Part shown: in pieces, positions 46,401 through 57,200 of the stretch
How positions within the stretch are numbered: position 1 is the first letter of the stretch
Layout: the number at the start of each line of letters is the position of its first letter
Assembly (NCBI GenBank): GCA_016860845.1
Contig: BOKF01000016.1
Span: 106,299-170,298, forward strand
Direction: 5' to 3'
From: Chloroflexota bacterium
Lineage (GTDB): Bacteria > Chloroflexota > Anaerolineae > 4572-78 > J111
DNA: 64,000 nucleotides
The notes under the pieces: model-generated
Database searches by the model: none
Told to the model about the DNA's origin: nothing
What the model saw: only the letters and a program-made list of their open reading frames with translations
Position numbers and translations under genes: made by a program

Positions 46401-49400
46401 CGCTTCATCAGCGAGAGTCTCTGCAAGCCTGGTCAGCAATTCAGCCTTATCCCTGGCTCCCGCAAGAGCCACGGCTGCCTTGTTAACATCCAATATCTTG
46501 ACTAACCCGGCACAGTGAACCACAGCCTCGGGCTGATTCTCGAAAAAGGCTCTAAAGTCGGTGACGCCTGTGTCCCGCAGATGGTCAAAGTATTCCTTGA
46601 CCAGGGAAAAATCCTCCTCCCACAATGAAATGGGTGAGTTCTCGAACAGGTTTCGATGGCGTTCTTCGCTTTCCCACAGGGCCGCCTCGGCCTTCTTGCG
46701 CTCGGTGATATCTCGGATAAGGCCCTCTGTACCCAGGAGATTGCCGTGGTCGTCATAATAAAAGTGGGTGGTGAACGAGGCGTTAAAGGTGGTGCCGTCT
46801 TTTCTCCTCAAGACGGCTTCATAGTCTCTCACACTGCCTGTCGCTTTGACCTGATCAAGAAGCTGCTGGCGCTCCTTCGCATCCGGCCAGAATGAATCGA
46901 GCGGCATACCTATCATTTCGTCTATGGCGTCATATCCAAACATCTTGGCCCCTGAGGGACTGCCCATGAGGAGACGTCCCCTGACATCGGAGCGGTAAAA
47001 CACATCCTGGACATTCTCAATCACACTGCGGTATTTCTTTTCACTCTCCCGCAGCACCTCCTCCGTCCGCCTGCGCTCGGCGATTGAGGTTTTTAGTTGG
47101 TCAACCATCAAGGCGTTTTCCAGCGAGATAGCCATCTGGGCCGCTAACAGGTTGAGCAACTCCAATCGCTCGGCAGTAAAAACCTTTGGCGTGAGATTAT
47201 TTTCAAGATAGATGATGCCATTGAGCCGGCCTTGATGGACCAGCGGCGCACAGAGAACGGACTTGATCTCGTTCTGCCTGAGGTACGGATCGTGGCTGAA
47301 CTCCTCAGCGCGGGAGGCATCATCTAACACCACGCTGGTGAGGGTCTGGGCGACGTGGGTCACAATAGCGGCCGGCACCGCTGCACTGGTGCGCAGATCG
47401 AGGGCTTGCAATACCGGGAAATCGGGGCTGTTCACCTCTCCTTGCGCCTCAATCACCCAGTTGCCAGCGCGTTCCAGAAGCAGGGCCGCACGCTGCGCCC
47501 CGGCGTTTTCGAGTACCAGGCGCATCATCTGCTGGAGCAGGCGGGCGAGATCAATTTCGCCGGCAATTGCCTGCGAAGCTTTGATGACCGTGATGAGGTC
47601 AAGGGTTGCACTGGCGGTGCTCGTGCTGGGGCTGGTGACATGTTTGCTGGGGGAACGGCGTTTTTTGATAGCCAGACGGGGGGCCAATGATTGGGCATAG
47701 TGCTGTTCCAACTGCTCAACTTTGGCAACAGCTCCCCAGCGGCTGTAGCCGTCGTAGGCATCTTGCAGATAGACTTGCGCCACCTTTGCCTTGCCCCAGC
47801 CGAGATAGAATTTGGCGGCAAGTTCGTTAGCCAGGGCTTCTTCCTGAAGGTAGCCGTTTTCTTTGGCCCCGGCAATAGCGCGATCATACCCATCCATTGC
47901 CTCGATCCACTCATTCCGAACCCGGCACCGTTCTGCCTCGACCAGCTCAAATTTATGCTGATAGTTCATGGGCGCCGCAGCCCCCCAGCGTTTCAGCTTG
48001 GCCTGATTCTGGTCAACCTGTTGCAGGATGGCAGCTCGGGTGTCTGGGTCGCTGCGGTCATAGACGGCCAGCTTTGCCAGGGAGTCGTAAAAGTGGTGCA
48101 GGACAACCGACACGATGCCAGGCACGCCAGCCAGGTACTGCTCAGACTGGTGGGCCAGTTCCACCGCTTGCTCATAGTCCTCAAACAGGTAGCACAGAAT
48201 TAGCTTATGCATGAGCAGATTGTGTAGTCCATTAATCTCGCCGGTCTGCCGGTAATGTGGCAGCATCTGGGTCTCATCACAAGCTTCTCCGACCAGGGAG
48301 CAGGGATCGTCGGATTTACCCAGCAAGTTGAAGACAGCTTGCAGACAGGAACTACAGTGGTTGTAGGGGCCTTCCTGATGATGGCTGCGAATAGCAGTGC
48401 GCAGGACGGCGATTTCTGCTGCCAGGGTATTGAGTTCCTGGCCGCAGAAATAGGCATTGGCCAGGTGATGCGCCACGCAGTAGGCCGCAAATTCCAGGTC
48501 GCCGGTCTCCAGCCCGGTGTGATAGCCGTCCAGCAGGGGTGAGAGCGTCTCGGCAATGGCGCCTTTCCAATGATGAATGAAGACATAAAATGTGAAATTG
48601 GTTCTGGCCTTGATCTCTTTTGCTTTCAGATGGGATAACAGATTCAAGGCCAGTTGTCCGAATTCTTGACCACCCTCAATGTCTCCCAAGATACCGCACA
48701 GCATCATTCCGTAGTTGGCATAGGCGTAAGCGGACGTGGCCGTGTGGCCGTGGTTGATTGAGAGAACCAACTGGCGGGCGATCAGCAAGGGGAACAATGC
48801 CGGTGCGACCAGATAGACAGGAGCGCCAATGCTCAGCGTAATCCGCATGGCGGCCAGGCTGACCGGATCGGTCATCAGCGGCAATTGGAACAGTTCTGAT
48901 ACTGGTTTTCCCGCTAGAGCCGTCTGCACGTCCTGGAACGCACGCGCGATCTCTGCCTGACCGGGCTGCTCCGGGAAGGTGACGCCTAACTCATGCAGCA
49001 CCCGCAGTCCAAGTTGTAGGGCTGCCTTCAATTGATTGCGGGCAATATCAGCCTGAATCTGGATTTCATAAACCTTGATCTTGTCCAGCAGCGTAGTGGC
49101 CTGCTGCAAGACCAGCCCAACCCACTGCTCCATCTGCTCAAAGTTACCTGTGAGGTAAGCTACCTCTGCCAGTTCGTTATACAAGGAGAGGGTGAGGGGA
49201 TAGCGTGTCTGCCAGCCATCGGAGGGCAATAGCTTCAACCCCACCGTAAGATAATCCATGGCGGCGGTATAGGCGGTAGATGTCTTGGCTTTGCGTCCGG
49301 CCTGCAAATTGAGGCGGGCCAGGGTGTCTCGTTCAGATGACTCGCTGATCAGACTCAGACCCCTATTCAACTGGCTGGTGATCTCAAACAGTTTCTCCTC

Positions 49401-51632
49401 CAGTTCCTGCTCCGGCGTGTTACCCAGCAGCAGTCGTCCGATGTTGAGATGGATAATGGGGCGCTGCGCCTCTGGAATCTGGGAGTAAGCCGCTTGCTGC
49501 ACCCGGTCATGTAAGAATCGGTAGCTGAGGGCCTGGATATTGGCCGGGGCGAAGGGAACCCTATCCGTGCCAGTTCCATTTCTCTGAAAGAATATGTGCA
49601 GCTCACTCTGAGGCAATACAAACCCTTCGGCCAGGGCTTGCCCCAGGGCAGCGGCCGTTTTGTCTGGAGGCTGCTGCTGCACAATAGCCAGCGTCCCCAA
49701 ATCAAACTGGTTACCGATACCGGCGGCTAATTTCAAGACCTCTTGCGTCTCTGGCGGCAATTTCTGCAACTGGATGGCCATAAACTCGACCACATCATCG
49801 GTCAGAGCCAGGGCCTTGACCTGAACAAGGTCGCATTGCCAATACTTCAGCTCATCATTGAAGGTAATCAGCCCCTCCTCATCCAGCGCCTTGAGAAACT
49901 GATTATTGAAAAAGGGGTTACCCTGGGTTTTTTGATAGACCAATTTGGATAACGGTAAGGCGAGTTCAAGCGAACAACCCAGGCTATCGGCCACCAGTTG
50001 ATTGATGTCGGCTTGCCGGAGTGGGGTTAAGTGCATCGCGTTGAGCGCGGCCCCCATTTTCTTCATCTCATCTATCGTCAGGAGCAAGGGATGCGAGCCA
50101 GACACTTCATTATCGCGATAGGCTCCCAAGAGTAACAGATAGCCCGCCTGGGTCTCGCTCAGTAAGAGGCGCAGCAGTTTCAGTGAAGCCAGGTCGGCCC
50201 ACTGCAAATCGTCAAGAAAAATGACCAGGGGGTGATTTGGCGCAGTAAAAACCTGAATAAAACGCTGAAACAGTAAATTGAAGCGATTTTGGGCCGCACT
50301 GCCGGAGAGTTCGGGCACGGATGGTTGGGGACCAATCAGCCATTCCAGTTCGGGGATCACGTCAATGATGACCTGCCCGTTCTCGCCCAACGCCGACAGG
50401 ATTTTTGCCTGCCACTGCTGCTGTTGTGCCTCGCTTTCACCCAGGAATTGTCCGATTAAGTCACGAAAAGCCTGGACAAAAGCCGAGAAAGGAGCACTGC
50501 GATTGAATTGGTCGAATTTGCCCCTGATAAAGTAACCCCGCTGGCGGACAATCGGCTTGTGGACCTCGTTGATGACGGCGGTTTTGCCGATGCCGGAGAA
50601 GCCGGTCACCAGCATCAATTCGGCGCTGCCGGACGCGACCCGCTCGAAGGCCGCCAGGAGGGTTTGGACTTCGGCGGCTCGACCGTACAATTTTTCGGGG
50701 ATCAGGAAGTGGTCCGCTCGATCCTGCCGGCCTAACTCGAAAGCGGGAATTCTGCCCTCGGTTTGCCAGTGCTGTTCACATAAGTCCAGGTCGTGTTTGA
50801 AGCCGTGCGTGCTCTGATAGCGGTCTTCGGGCGCTTTGGCCAGAAGTTTCAGCACAATCGCCGACAGGAGAGGGGGAATAGCCGGGTTCAGGGCGTGCGG
50901 GGCAACGGGCGTCTTGGCCAGGTGACAATGCACCAACTCCATGGCGTCAGCCGCCTCAAACGGCAGCCGGCCGGTCAGTAACTCGTAAAACGTCGCCCCC
51001 AATGAGTAGAAATCGGTGCGGTAATCCACGGTCCGATTCATCCGCCCGGTTTGTTCCGGCGAGAGGTAGGCCAGCGTCCCCTCCAGAACCTGGGGGTTTT
51101 TCAGCAGCGGCGTTTCCCGGCTCAAGGTGGTGGCCAGGCCAAAGTCAATGATTTTGAGTTCCCCGTTGTGGGGGTTGAACACAAGGTTCGAGGGATTGAT
51201 ATCCTTGTGGATGATTCCGGCAAGATGCACTTGGGCTAACCCGGCTACAATCTGGCCGGCCAATCTGAAGAATTGGGCGAGGGGGAAAGCAGGGGTTCCG
51301 GCGCTTTGCCACTCCTCCAGCCAGTAGTCCAGGGACACCCCCCCGAAATCCTCCAGGATTAGCACCAGGGTATTGTGATAGGCTTCGAGACCATAAGCTT
51401 TGATCACCCCGGCGGCGTCAAGGCGGCGGGTGATTTCATATTCCTGCTGGCAGCGGGTCAGTTTGGCTGGCTGGGGAGCATCGGGTTTGAGAACTTTGAG
51501 CACGACCGGTTGTTGGTCTTGCTCGCGGACCGCTCGATAGACCAGCGAGTTGGCGCTTTCGTAGATTTGTTGTCCTATCTGATAGCCGGGGAGAATCAGT
51601 CTCTTTGCCGGCTTACTATCCAATTGGCTCAT
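43407..51632 (-). CDS. Trifunctional Ser/Thr kinase - AAA ATPase - multi-PAS histidine kinase
   Basis: 2741 residues from the ATG at 51632 (GGAGG upstream). N-terminal eukaryote-type kinase (about 18-285: VVLKVLKPD with the ATP lysine, IIHKDINPSNLVF with catalytic Asp, IIDFGLATTL). AAA ATPase (Walker A TGFSGIGKTAV about 345; Walker B LVIFLDDLQWADL). A long helical TPR-like part (about 700-1310). GAF (about 1340-1500), four PAS domains (about 1525-2045), GAF 2 (about 2065-2225), two more PAS (about 2230-2480), HisKA with [18 protein letters not shown] (about 2525) and HATPase. This is the HstK-type architecture known in cyanobacteria and proteobacteria, which joins Ser/Thr and His phosphorylation. 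The start is coupled (ATGA) to the small response-regulator relic upstream. Confidence 0.93.
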   Translation of the reverse strand: MSQLDSKPAKRLILPGYQIGQQIYESANSLVYRAVREQDQQPVVLKVLKPDAPQPAKLTRCQQEYEITRRLDAAGVIKAYGLEAYHNTLVLILEDFGGVSLDYWLEEWQSAGTPAFPLAQFFRLAGQIVAGLAQVHLAGIIHKDINPSNLVFNPHNGELKIIDFGLATTLSRETPLLKNPQVLEGTLAYLSPEQTGRMNRTVDYRTDFYSLGATFYELLTGRLPFEAADAMELVHCHLAKTPVAPHALNPAIPPLLSAIVLKLLAKAPEDRYQSTHGFKHDLDLCEQHWQTEGRIPAFELGRQDRADHFLIPEKLYGRAAEVQTLLAAFERVASGSAELMLVTGFSGIGKTAVINEVHKPIVRQRGYFIRGKFDQFNRSAPFSAFVQAFRDLIGQFLGESEAQQQQWQAKILSALGENGQVIIDVIPELEWLIGPQPSVPELSGSAAQNRFNLLFQRFIQVFTAPNHPLVIFLDDLQWADLASLKLLRLLLSETQAGYLLLLGAYRDNEVSGSHPLLLTIDEMKKMGAALNAMHLTPLRQADINQLVADSLGCSLELALPLSKLVYQKTQGNPFFNNQFLKALDEEGLITFNDELKYWQCDLVQVKALALTDDVVEFMAIQLQKLPPETQEVLKLAAGIGNQFDLGTLAIVQQQPPDKTAAALGQALAEGFVLPQSELHIFFQRNGTGTDRVPFAPANIQALSYRFLHDRVQQAAYSQIPEAQRPIIHLNIGRLLLGNTPEQELEEKLFEITSQLNRGLSLISESSERDTLARLNLQAGRKAKTSTAYTAAMDYLTVGLKLLPSDGWQTRYPLTLSLYNELAEVAYLTGNFEQMEQWVGLVLQQATTLLDKIKVYEIQIQADIARNQLKAALQLGLRVLHELGVTFPEQPGQAEIARAFQDVQTALAGKPVSELFQLPLMTDPVSLAAMRITLSIGAPVYLVAPALFPLLIARQLVLSINHGHTATSAYAYANYGMMLCGILGDIEGGQEFGQLALNLLSHLKAKEIKARTNFTFYVFIHHWKGAIAETLSPLLDGYHTGLETGDLEFAAYCVAHHLANAYFCGQELNTLAAEIAVLRTAIRSHHQEGPYNHCSSCLQAVFNLLGKSDDPCSLVGEACDETQMLPHYRQTGEINGLHNLLMHKLILCYLFEDYEQAVELAHQSEQYLAGVPGIVSVVLHHFYDSLAKLAVYDRSDPDTRAAILQQVDQNQAKLKRWGAAAPMNYQHKFELVEAERCRVRNEWIEAMDGYDRAIAGAKENGYLQEEALANELAAKFYLGWGKAKVAQVYLQDAYDGYSRWGAVAKVEQLEQHYAQSLAPRLAIKKRRSPSKHVTSPSTSTASATLDLITVIKASQAIAGEIDLARLLQQMMRLVLENAGAQRAALLLERAGNWVIEAQGEVNSPDFPVLQALDLRTSAAVPAAIVTHVAQTLTSVVLDDASRAEEFSHDPYLRQNEIKSVLCAPLVHQGRLNGIIYLENNLTPKVFTAERLELLNLLAAQMAISLENALMVDQLKTSIAERRRTEEVLRESEKKYRSVIENVQDVFYRSDVRGRLLMGSPSGAKMFGYDAIDEMIGMPLDSFWPDAKERQQLLDQVKATGSVRDYEAVLRRKDGTTFNASFTTHFYYDDHGNLLGTEGLIRDITERKKAEAALWESEERHRNLFENSPISLWEEDFSLVKEYFDHLRDTGVTDFRAFFENQPEAVVHCAGLVKILDVNKAAVALAGARDKAELLTRLAETLADEALVVFREELITLAEGGQWFESESVYRTLSGEERSIVLNLSVAPGHANSLGKVLVSVLDITERKLAEATLRESEQRFRTIFDSVDDAIFVHDSLTGAILDVNAGMCRMYGYTHEEALQIRMEDTSLNEPPYTIREIVAWIAKAVKEGPQLFEWRARAKDGHLFWVEVNLRLTPIGGQDRVLAVVRDITERKQAETALRESEERLRLVAENIPVIMDAFDADDKLVFWNREAERLTGHTAAEMIGQSMAQVFNLMYPDPAYRQNILSELETLGGNFRDWELDYVSKDGQTKTVAWSSIYNQVQIPGWAMWAVGMDVTERKRAEAQFERNLRETRVRYEISQALASAETEDEVLDALIQHAGLYPQAHVAILTFDRTGDEVVVTLRRNNPFESGFVNGPPIGLSFPVAQFPTINLFSADRPFVSNDLWADERVDPASRELFHPDKVISHAAFPLTAGNEWMGFIGVTTKSLGYFDGEKQHLYQTLAEQGAVALRAAHLREMIRASQQRLTLLVQQSPLAVIEWDVDFRVVSWNPAAEQIFGYTTGEALGGYLEDLIVPEATRPLVDQVRRALLAQQGGTYSINDNLTKAGQIIICEWFNAPLVSADGRVISVASLGRDITERKRVEAELRTSEARYRALVQSQIDLISRYLPDTTLTFVNDAYCQFYGKTREELIGQSYLIMVAPEFHEQARQETDNFVKDPTPISGEYLNYRWDGQECWIHWILQGITDENGQVIEIQASGRDITPLKRAEEEIRRLNEELEQRVIERTAQLEVANKELEAFSYSVSHDLRAPLRAIDGYTRILIEDYEAVLDAEGQRVCTVIRDRTERMDQLINDLLAFSRLSRTQMKVSPIDMATLASAVFDELTTPEERRRIDFHLDPLSLAMGDPTLIRQVWNNLLANAIKFSAKRERAVIEVDSRREGDETIYAVRDNGAGFEMRYADKLFGVFQRLHSEREFAGTGVGLAIVQRIIHRHGGRVWAESTVDQGATFYFTLPRKGV

Positions 51633-51766
51633 AACTGTTCCTCCCACCTGATAGTACGGTTAGGGCCAGGTTGGGTTATTAGGCTGCTGCGGTCCGGCAA
51701 GGGTAATTCGGCCTCACCCTGTTTGTCTTTGAACAGCAAGATGTCTACAAAATTGATCCGAGTCAT
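51629..51766 (-). pseudogene. Decayed response regulator, 45 codons, coupled on both sides
   Basis: The frame starts MTRINFVDILLFKDKQGEAEL, which aligns with [21 protein letters not shown] of the intact Rcp1-type regulator: VDILL, then Asp, then EAEL/DAEL are kept, but the Asp pair is changed and the rest is gone. The ATG overlaps the upstream kinase stop (ATGA) and its TGA overlaps the ATG of the giant downstream kinase (ATGA). It is too short to be a receiver; it may still carry ribosomes from one kinase gene to the next. Confidence 0.7.
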
Positions 51767-54225
51767 CGGCTGTTCCTTTCCTGGGGGAGGCTGAAAGAAA
51801 AGGTGGCACCCTGATCCACAGCACCTTCGACCCAGACGCGGCCACCGTGACGATGGATCACTCGTTGCACGATAGCCAGGCCAACACCCGTACCGGCGAA
51901 TTCTTGTTCACTGTGCAGGCGCTGGAAGACACCAAAGAGCTTGTCGGCGTACTGCATGTCAAAGCCGGCGCCGTTGTCGGACACCCAATAAATATTTTCT
52001 GCCGCCTCGGATCTGCCATTTACCGCGATTACGGCTCGTTCGCGGTTCGCGGAGAATTTGAGAGCGTTAGAAAGGAGGTTGATCCACACTTGGCGAATCA
52101 TAGCTGGATCGCCTGCTGCCGGAGGCAAGGCAGTTACCTGGAAGTCGAGACGCTCCCGATCCTGGGGTGCAGTCAATTCCTGGAACACCGAGGCGACCAG
52201 TGCCGCCATATCAATTGAAGTGGTCTGCATCTGGGCACGGCCAAGGCGGGAGAAGGCCAGCAGGTCGTCAATCAACTCGCCCATCCGCTTGGTTTGGTGG
52301 CGGATGACGGCACAGGCGTGCTTACCTTCGGCGTCCAAAGCGGCCTGGTAGTCTTCGACGAGGATGCGGGTGTAACCGTCAATAGCGCGCAACGGGGCGC
52401 GCAAATCGTGGGAGACGGAATAGGAGAAGGCTTCCAGTTCCTTGTTGGCGGCTTCCAATTGGGCGGTGCGTTCGATGACTCGTTGTTCGAGTTCCTCGTT
52501 CAACCGGCGAATTTCCTCCTCGGCCCGGTTCTGCGCGGTAACGTCCTGCACCGTAGAAATCATCAGGTCTTGTTCCCAGAGAGGAATATTGGTCGCCGTG
52601 ACGACTTTGTGGTCGCCGGTGATGGTCGTAAGGGGAATGTTTTCCCAACGCATTTGCGCCGGGTCTCCACTGGCTATATCGGTCATAATGCGCTCACGTA
52701 TCTGTTCGCGAAACACGGGATCGAGATACGCCGTTTCAAAGAACTCATCTATCCCGTTTACACTATCTCGTGAGATGCCATAGATTTCTTCAAACTTGCG
52801 ACTCCCAAACACGACCTGGCCATCGCGAATTGTATTTACGGCGAATCCAATGGGCGCATTTTCCAGGATGGCGTCAATAAATCGGTTCCGCTCTTGCAAC
52901 TTGAGCTCGGCTTGCTTGCGCTCGGTGATGTCGCGGATGGCGGCAATATGAACCGGCCGTCCTTGCCTGATGAAGAAGCGCCCCGTTATTTCTACCGGAA
53001 AGACGGTCCCATCCTTCTTGCGATGTAAACGCAATGGAACGGTTACGACCTGGTCGGGGGTCGGCGCTGTCGTTTGAGTCACTCGCTGGGTATCTTCCGG
53101 TTCTGCTGATAAGTCAGTATTCTTTTTGGTGAGCAGCTCTTCGCGGCTGTAGCCGTACAGCTCTGAGGCAGCACTATTAGCTTCCAGAATACGACCGGTC
53201 TCATTATCAATCAGAAGGATCGTATCTGACTCCAATTCGAACAGTTGGCGATACCGCTCCTCGCTCTCACGCAAGGCCTCTTCCGCCTGCTTGCGCGCGG
53301 TGATGTCTAAAACCGTGCCGACGACTCGCTGGGGACGATCCTGACCATTACGCTGGAGTTCGGCTCTCGCCGCTACCGTGCTAATGCTGCCGTCAGGCCG
53401 GACAATGCGATATTCGGTTTCAAAAGGGAGGCCGGTCTTCGCCGTCTCACCGATCTGGGCCAGCACTCGTTCCCTATCCGCCGGATGCAGCGACGCAGCG
53501 AAGAGGCTATAGGTGGGCTTCACCGTGCCGGGCAGATAGCCAAAGATGTGGAACTGCTCATCTGACCAGTGGTACTTGCCGGTCTGGATTTCCCATTCCC
53601 AGCTCCCGAGGTGGGCCTGCAGTTGGGCGTTGACCAGCGCCCGCTCGGCGTACTGAGACTGCTGCAGCGCCTCTTGAATACTGCGCAGAGCCAGATAAAG
53701 CACCACGATGACCACTCCAAAATTGATCATCAAGAACACCCACACGAAAGCTGGCGTATTTTCAACGAGTGGCGTGGGCAGCCGGTTGTGCATCTCAGCG
53801 TATATCAAGCCCAGCCCAGCTAATGCGCTTAGCCCAGCCAACACAAAGCCTGCCCGCACGCCCAGTAATATCCCGGCGATGATAATGACGGTCATAAAAC
53901 TGCTAAACGCCGCCGTACGGATACCGCCGGAAAAGACCACCAATATCAGTACCAACACCCACGCCAAGGCTGAGAACAACCCGCTGACGAGCTGCACGGC
54001 GCCACGCCGCAGCAGGTAAAGCATGCTCAACCCTAATATAACCCACCCGACCGCAATTATCTCCAAGACCACAGCCATCCGTAAGATAAAGGGGGCTAAG
54101 AAAATCATAAATATCGCTGCGACCAGTATAGCCCACAAGATGGTGTTGAGCAGAGTCGCCGCGCGGGTCTTAGCCTCATCAGCAAAGACGGGTGGGGTGG
54201 TGAGTTGCCGCAGGTGTTGAAGCAT
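51763..54225 (-). CDS. Six-helix membrane PAS histidine kinase
   Basis: 820 residues from the ATG at 54225, chosen because AAGGAG sits seven bases before it; ATGs at 54246 gives a slightly longer form. The N-terminus has about six membrane helices (TILWAILVAAIFMIFLAPFI; VVLEIIAVGWVILGLSMLYL; SGLFSALAWVLVLILVVF; FMTVIIIAGILLGV; VLAGLSALAGLGLIYAE; FVWVFLMINFGVVIVVLYLAL). Three PAS domains follow (about 190-565), the first with GSWEWEIQTGKYHWSDEQ typical of PAS_3. Then HisKA with [18 protein letters not shown] (about 605) and HATPase (about 700-810, [18 protein letters not shown]). No chromophore Cys. The gene follows the 1161-residue kinase by 36 bases. Signal unknown; the membrane part resembles MASE-type sensors. 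Confidence 0.92.
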   Translation of the reverse strand: MLQHLRQLTTPPVFADEAKTRAATLLNTILWAILVAAIFMIFLAPFILRMAVVLEIIAVGWVILGLSMLYLLRRGAVQLVSGLFSALAWVLVLILVVFSGGIRTAAFSSFMTVIIIAGILLGVRAGFVLAGLSALAGLGLIYAEMHNRLPTPLVENTPAFVWVFLMINFGVVIVVLYLALRSIQEALQQSQYAERALVNAQLQAHLGSWEWEIQTGKYHWSDEQFHIFGYLPGTVKPTYSLFAASLHPADRERVLAQIGETAKTGLPFETEYRIVRPDGSISTVAARAELQRNGQDRPQRVVGTVLDITARKQAEEALRESEERYRQLFELESDTILLIDNETGRILEANSAASELYGYSREELLTKKNTDLSAEPEDTQRVTQTTAPTPDQVVTVPLRLHRKKDGTVFPVEITGRFFIRQGRPVHIAAIRDITERKQAELKLQERNRFIDAILENAPIGFAVNTIRDGQVVFGSRKFEEIYGISRDSVNGIDEFFETAYLDPVFREQIRERIMTDIASGDPAQMRWENIPLTTITGDHKVVTATNIPLWEQDLMISTVQDVTAQNRAEEEIRRLNEELEQRVIERTAQLEAANKELEAFSYSVSHDLRAPLRAIDGYTRILVEDYQAALDAEGKHACAVIRHQTKRMGELIDDLLAFSRLGRAQMQTTSIDMAALVASVFQELTAPQDRERLDFQVTALPPAAGDPAMIRQVWINLLSNALKFSANRERAVIAVNGRSEAAENIYWVSDNGAGFDMQYADKLFGVFQRLHSEQEFAGTGVGLAIVQRVIHRHGGRVWVEGAVDQGATFSFSLPQERNSR

Positions 54226-54261
54226 AGGGGTCTCCTTGTCTTTCATTGGGCACGGGATCAA

Positions 54262-57200
54262 CTATGGCTGTGGCGCTCCAATCACCGTGTCTGCCGCCAG
54301 GCTGGCCGGCAGCGTAAAGTAGAACGTAGCACCTTTGTCCACTGCCCCCTCTGCCCAGACCCGCCCGCCATGGCGATGGATTACTCGTTGAACAATGGCC
54401 AGGCCGACGCCGGTGCCGTTGAATTCTCGTTCGCTGTGCAGCCGCTGGAAGACACCGAACAATTTGTCAATGTAGCGTGTATCAAAGCCTACCCCATTAT
54501 CATGCACCGAATAGACGTTTTCCCCCGCCTCCTGTCTACCCCTGACCTCGATCACCGCCCATTCTTGTTTAGCAGAGAATTTGAGGGCGTTGGAAAGCAG
54601 GTTGATCCACACCTGCCGGATTAGCGTCGGGTCGCCCACTGCGAGGGGTAAAGGGGCCAGACGGAAATCAACTTGCGATCGCCCTTCCGGTGTCATCAAT
54701 TCCTCGAACACCCCCTTGACCAGGGTGGTCATATCAATCGCAGTAGAGCGAAGTTGAGTGCGGCCGAGACGGGAGAAAGCCAGCAGATCGTCAATCAACT
54801 GGCCCATCCGTTGAGTATTATCACGAATGACGGTGCAGACCCGCTGGCCTTCGGCATCCAAAACCGGCTCGTAGTCTTCGATGAGGATACGGGTATAGCC
54901 GTCAATAGCCCGCAGGGGCGCTCGCAGGTCGTGCGAAACAGAGTAGGCGAACGACTCAAGTTCCTTGTTGGCGGTTTGCAGTTCCTCAGTACGCTCGGAG
55001 ACTCGTAGTTCCAATTCGACGTTCAGCCGGCGAATTTGCTCTTCCGCTCGCTTACGCTCGGTGACGTCAATGGAGATCAAGATCACAGCCTCGACCTCGC
55101 CGGCGGGTCGAATGGCGGCCAAATGGGTTTCGAACCAGTACTCGCCGCCGGACGGTACATATTCGTGAATCTCATAGTTTTGCGGGGCACCGGTCCGAAA
55201 TACGGCCTCTACTGCCTCACGGACCTGTGCTTGATACTTGGGATGCAGATAGCTGTACATTGACGTGCCGATGATCTGCGCGATGTCCTTACCGGAAACG
55301 GAACGATTTGCCGTCAGGACCCGGCCGTCCGCATCCACCGTCATAATCACGGCCGGCGCACTTTCTACCAGGGAACGCCAGCGGGCCTCGCTCTCTCGTA
55401 ACAGCGCCTCAGCCCGCTTACGCTCGGTAATATCGCGGACAACAGCACAGTCCAGTTCGCGGCCGCCAAATTCGATGAAGTTAGCCACGATTTCCACCGG
55501 GATGATTTGGCCATCTTGGGTGCGGTGCTTCGATTCACGCGTCAGTTTGCCCATTTCTTTGAGATATTTCCAGGTCTTGGGCCATTGAGCGATTGCAAAG
55601 TCTGGATCGATATCTGACAGCGACATTCGGGTCAATTCCTCGCGAGTATAGCCCAGTATTCGGCAGGCCGCCTCATTGACATCCACAATTCGGGCCTGCG
55701 GGTCAATCCAATAGACGGCATCGGCCACGTGTTCTACCGTAAAGCGGGTCAGGTGTAAGGCTTCCTCGGCCCGCTTGCGCTCGGTGATTTCCCAGGCAAG
55801 ATCGGCTACATACGCAGCAACCTCAGCATCGGCATCGGTGTAATTCTGGGGTTTGTTGCCAACGCCGAGAATAGCCACGATCCGCTCGTCTCTCAGAATC
55901 GGCACAACCAACTCACGCATCACCGGAGCATGGCCTTCTGGCAGCCCTTTGCGATGCGGCAGCGATTGATAGTCGTTGTGAATGACGGCGCGTCGTTCAC
56001 GAACACAATCTACCCAGACCCCGGCCTGGTCAATGGGATAATGCAGCCCTTGCCCTTCTGCCTGGCAGAACTCGGCAACTGTTCTGGTTGACCACGCCTG
56101 TAAGGAGAGGGTCTTTTGATCGGCTTCGACAAAGTGATAGAAACCGATCGGGCTGTTGGTCAACTCGCCAACTTCATCGAGCGTTTTCTGGAGCAGTTCT
56201 TCTAGCGAGTGGGTGGCAGCAAACTCCATCAATCTCAGGCGTAGCTGGATGATCCGCTCGGCTCGCCTGCGCTCGGTGATGTCAACCAATTGCCCCATGC
56301 TGCGCGGTCTTCCTGTAGCGTCTTTCACGACAGCCACGCTCATTTCAGCATAGCGCACTTCGTTATCGCGCCGCATTACCTCTAATTCGTAGCGGGGGGG
56401 AACTTGTTCTCCCCGTTGGCGGCGGATATACCGGTCCGTGACGATGGCTCGACTAGGTTCCGACAGAACCTCGCGGAAGTCTCGTCCGAGCAACTCTTCT
56501 CTTGAATAACCTAATAAGCGGCAGAGTTCATCATTGGCATAGATGAAGTGATAAGCCTCATCCACCGCAAAAACACCGGCCAGGGCGTTTTCTACGAGGG
56601 AACGGAACTTTTCTTCGCTTTCTTGCAGGGCCTCTTCAGCCTGCTTGAGCTCGGTGATGTCCAGATGCTGAATAATCGCGTGGATCACTCTTTTCTGGGT
56701 ATCCAGGATCGGCGAGATTGTCACCTCCAAAATTGCCTGTGCGGTTTCTCTAAGCCGCAGAGACCGAAGCTGTGAACTGTCATAGTGGAGGGTGAACCGG
56801 ACTCTCTCGCCGTGTTCAAAGACCCGTTTCACCAGCGGCATCGCCCCTTGCTCCTCAACGATGTTGTCCGCAAGAATGTTGTACTTCCCGACCAAGTCTT
56901 CGTCGGTGACGTGAAGTAGATCCCGGCAAGCTTGGTTCATCCGCATCAGCGTGCCTTTATCGTCAGAAACCCACATCGCGTGGGGACTATACTCGATGAT
57001 GGTTTCCAGGAATATTTCTGATTCGCGCAGGGCTTCCTCGGCCATGGCGGCTTCCACAACCGTATTTGAGAGGGAATAGGCCATCAGGAGGATCATCGCC
57101 AGGTAGACATACTCGATAGCGTAGATAAATTGATACAGGCCATTACTTACAGCCGTATCGTTGACGGAAGCGGCATACATAAAGCCCAGCGCCAGGAGCA

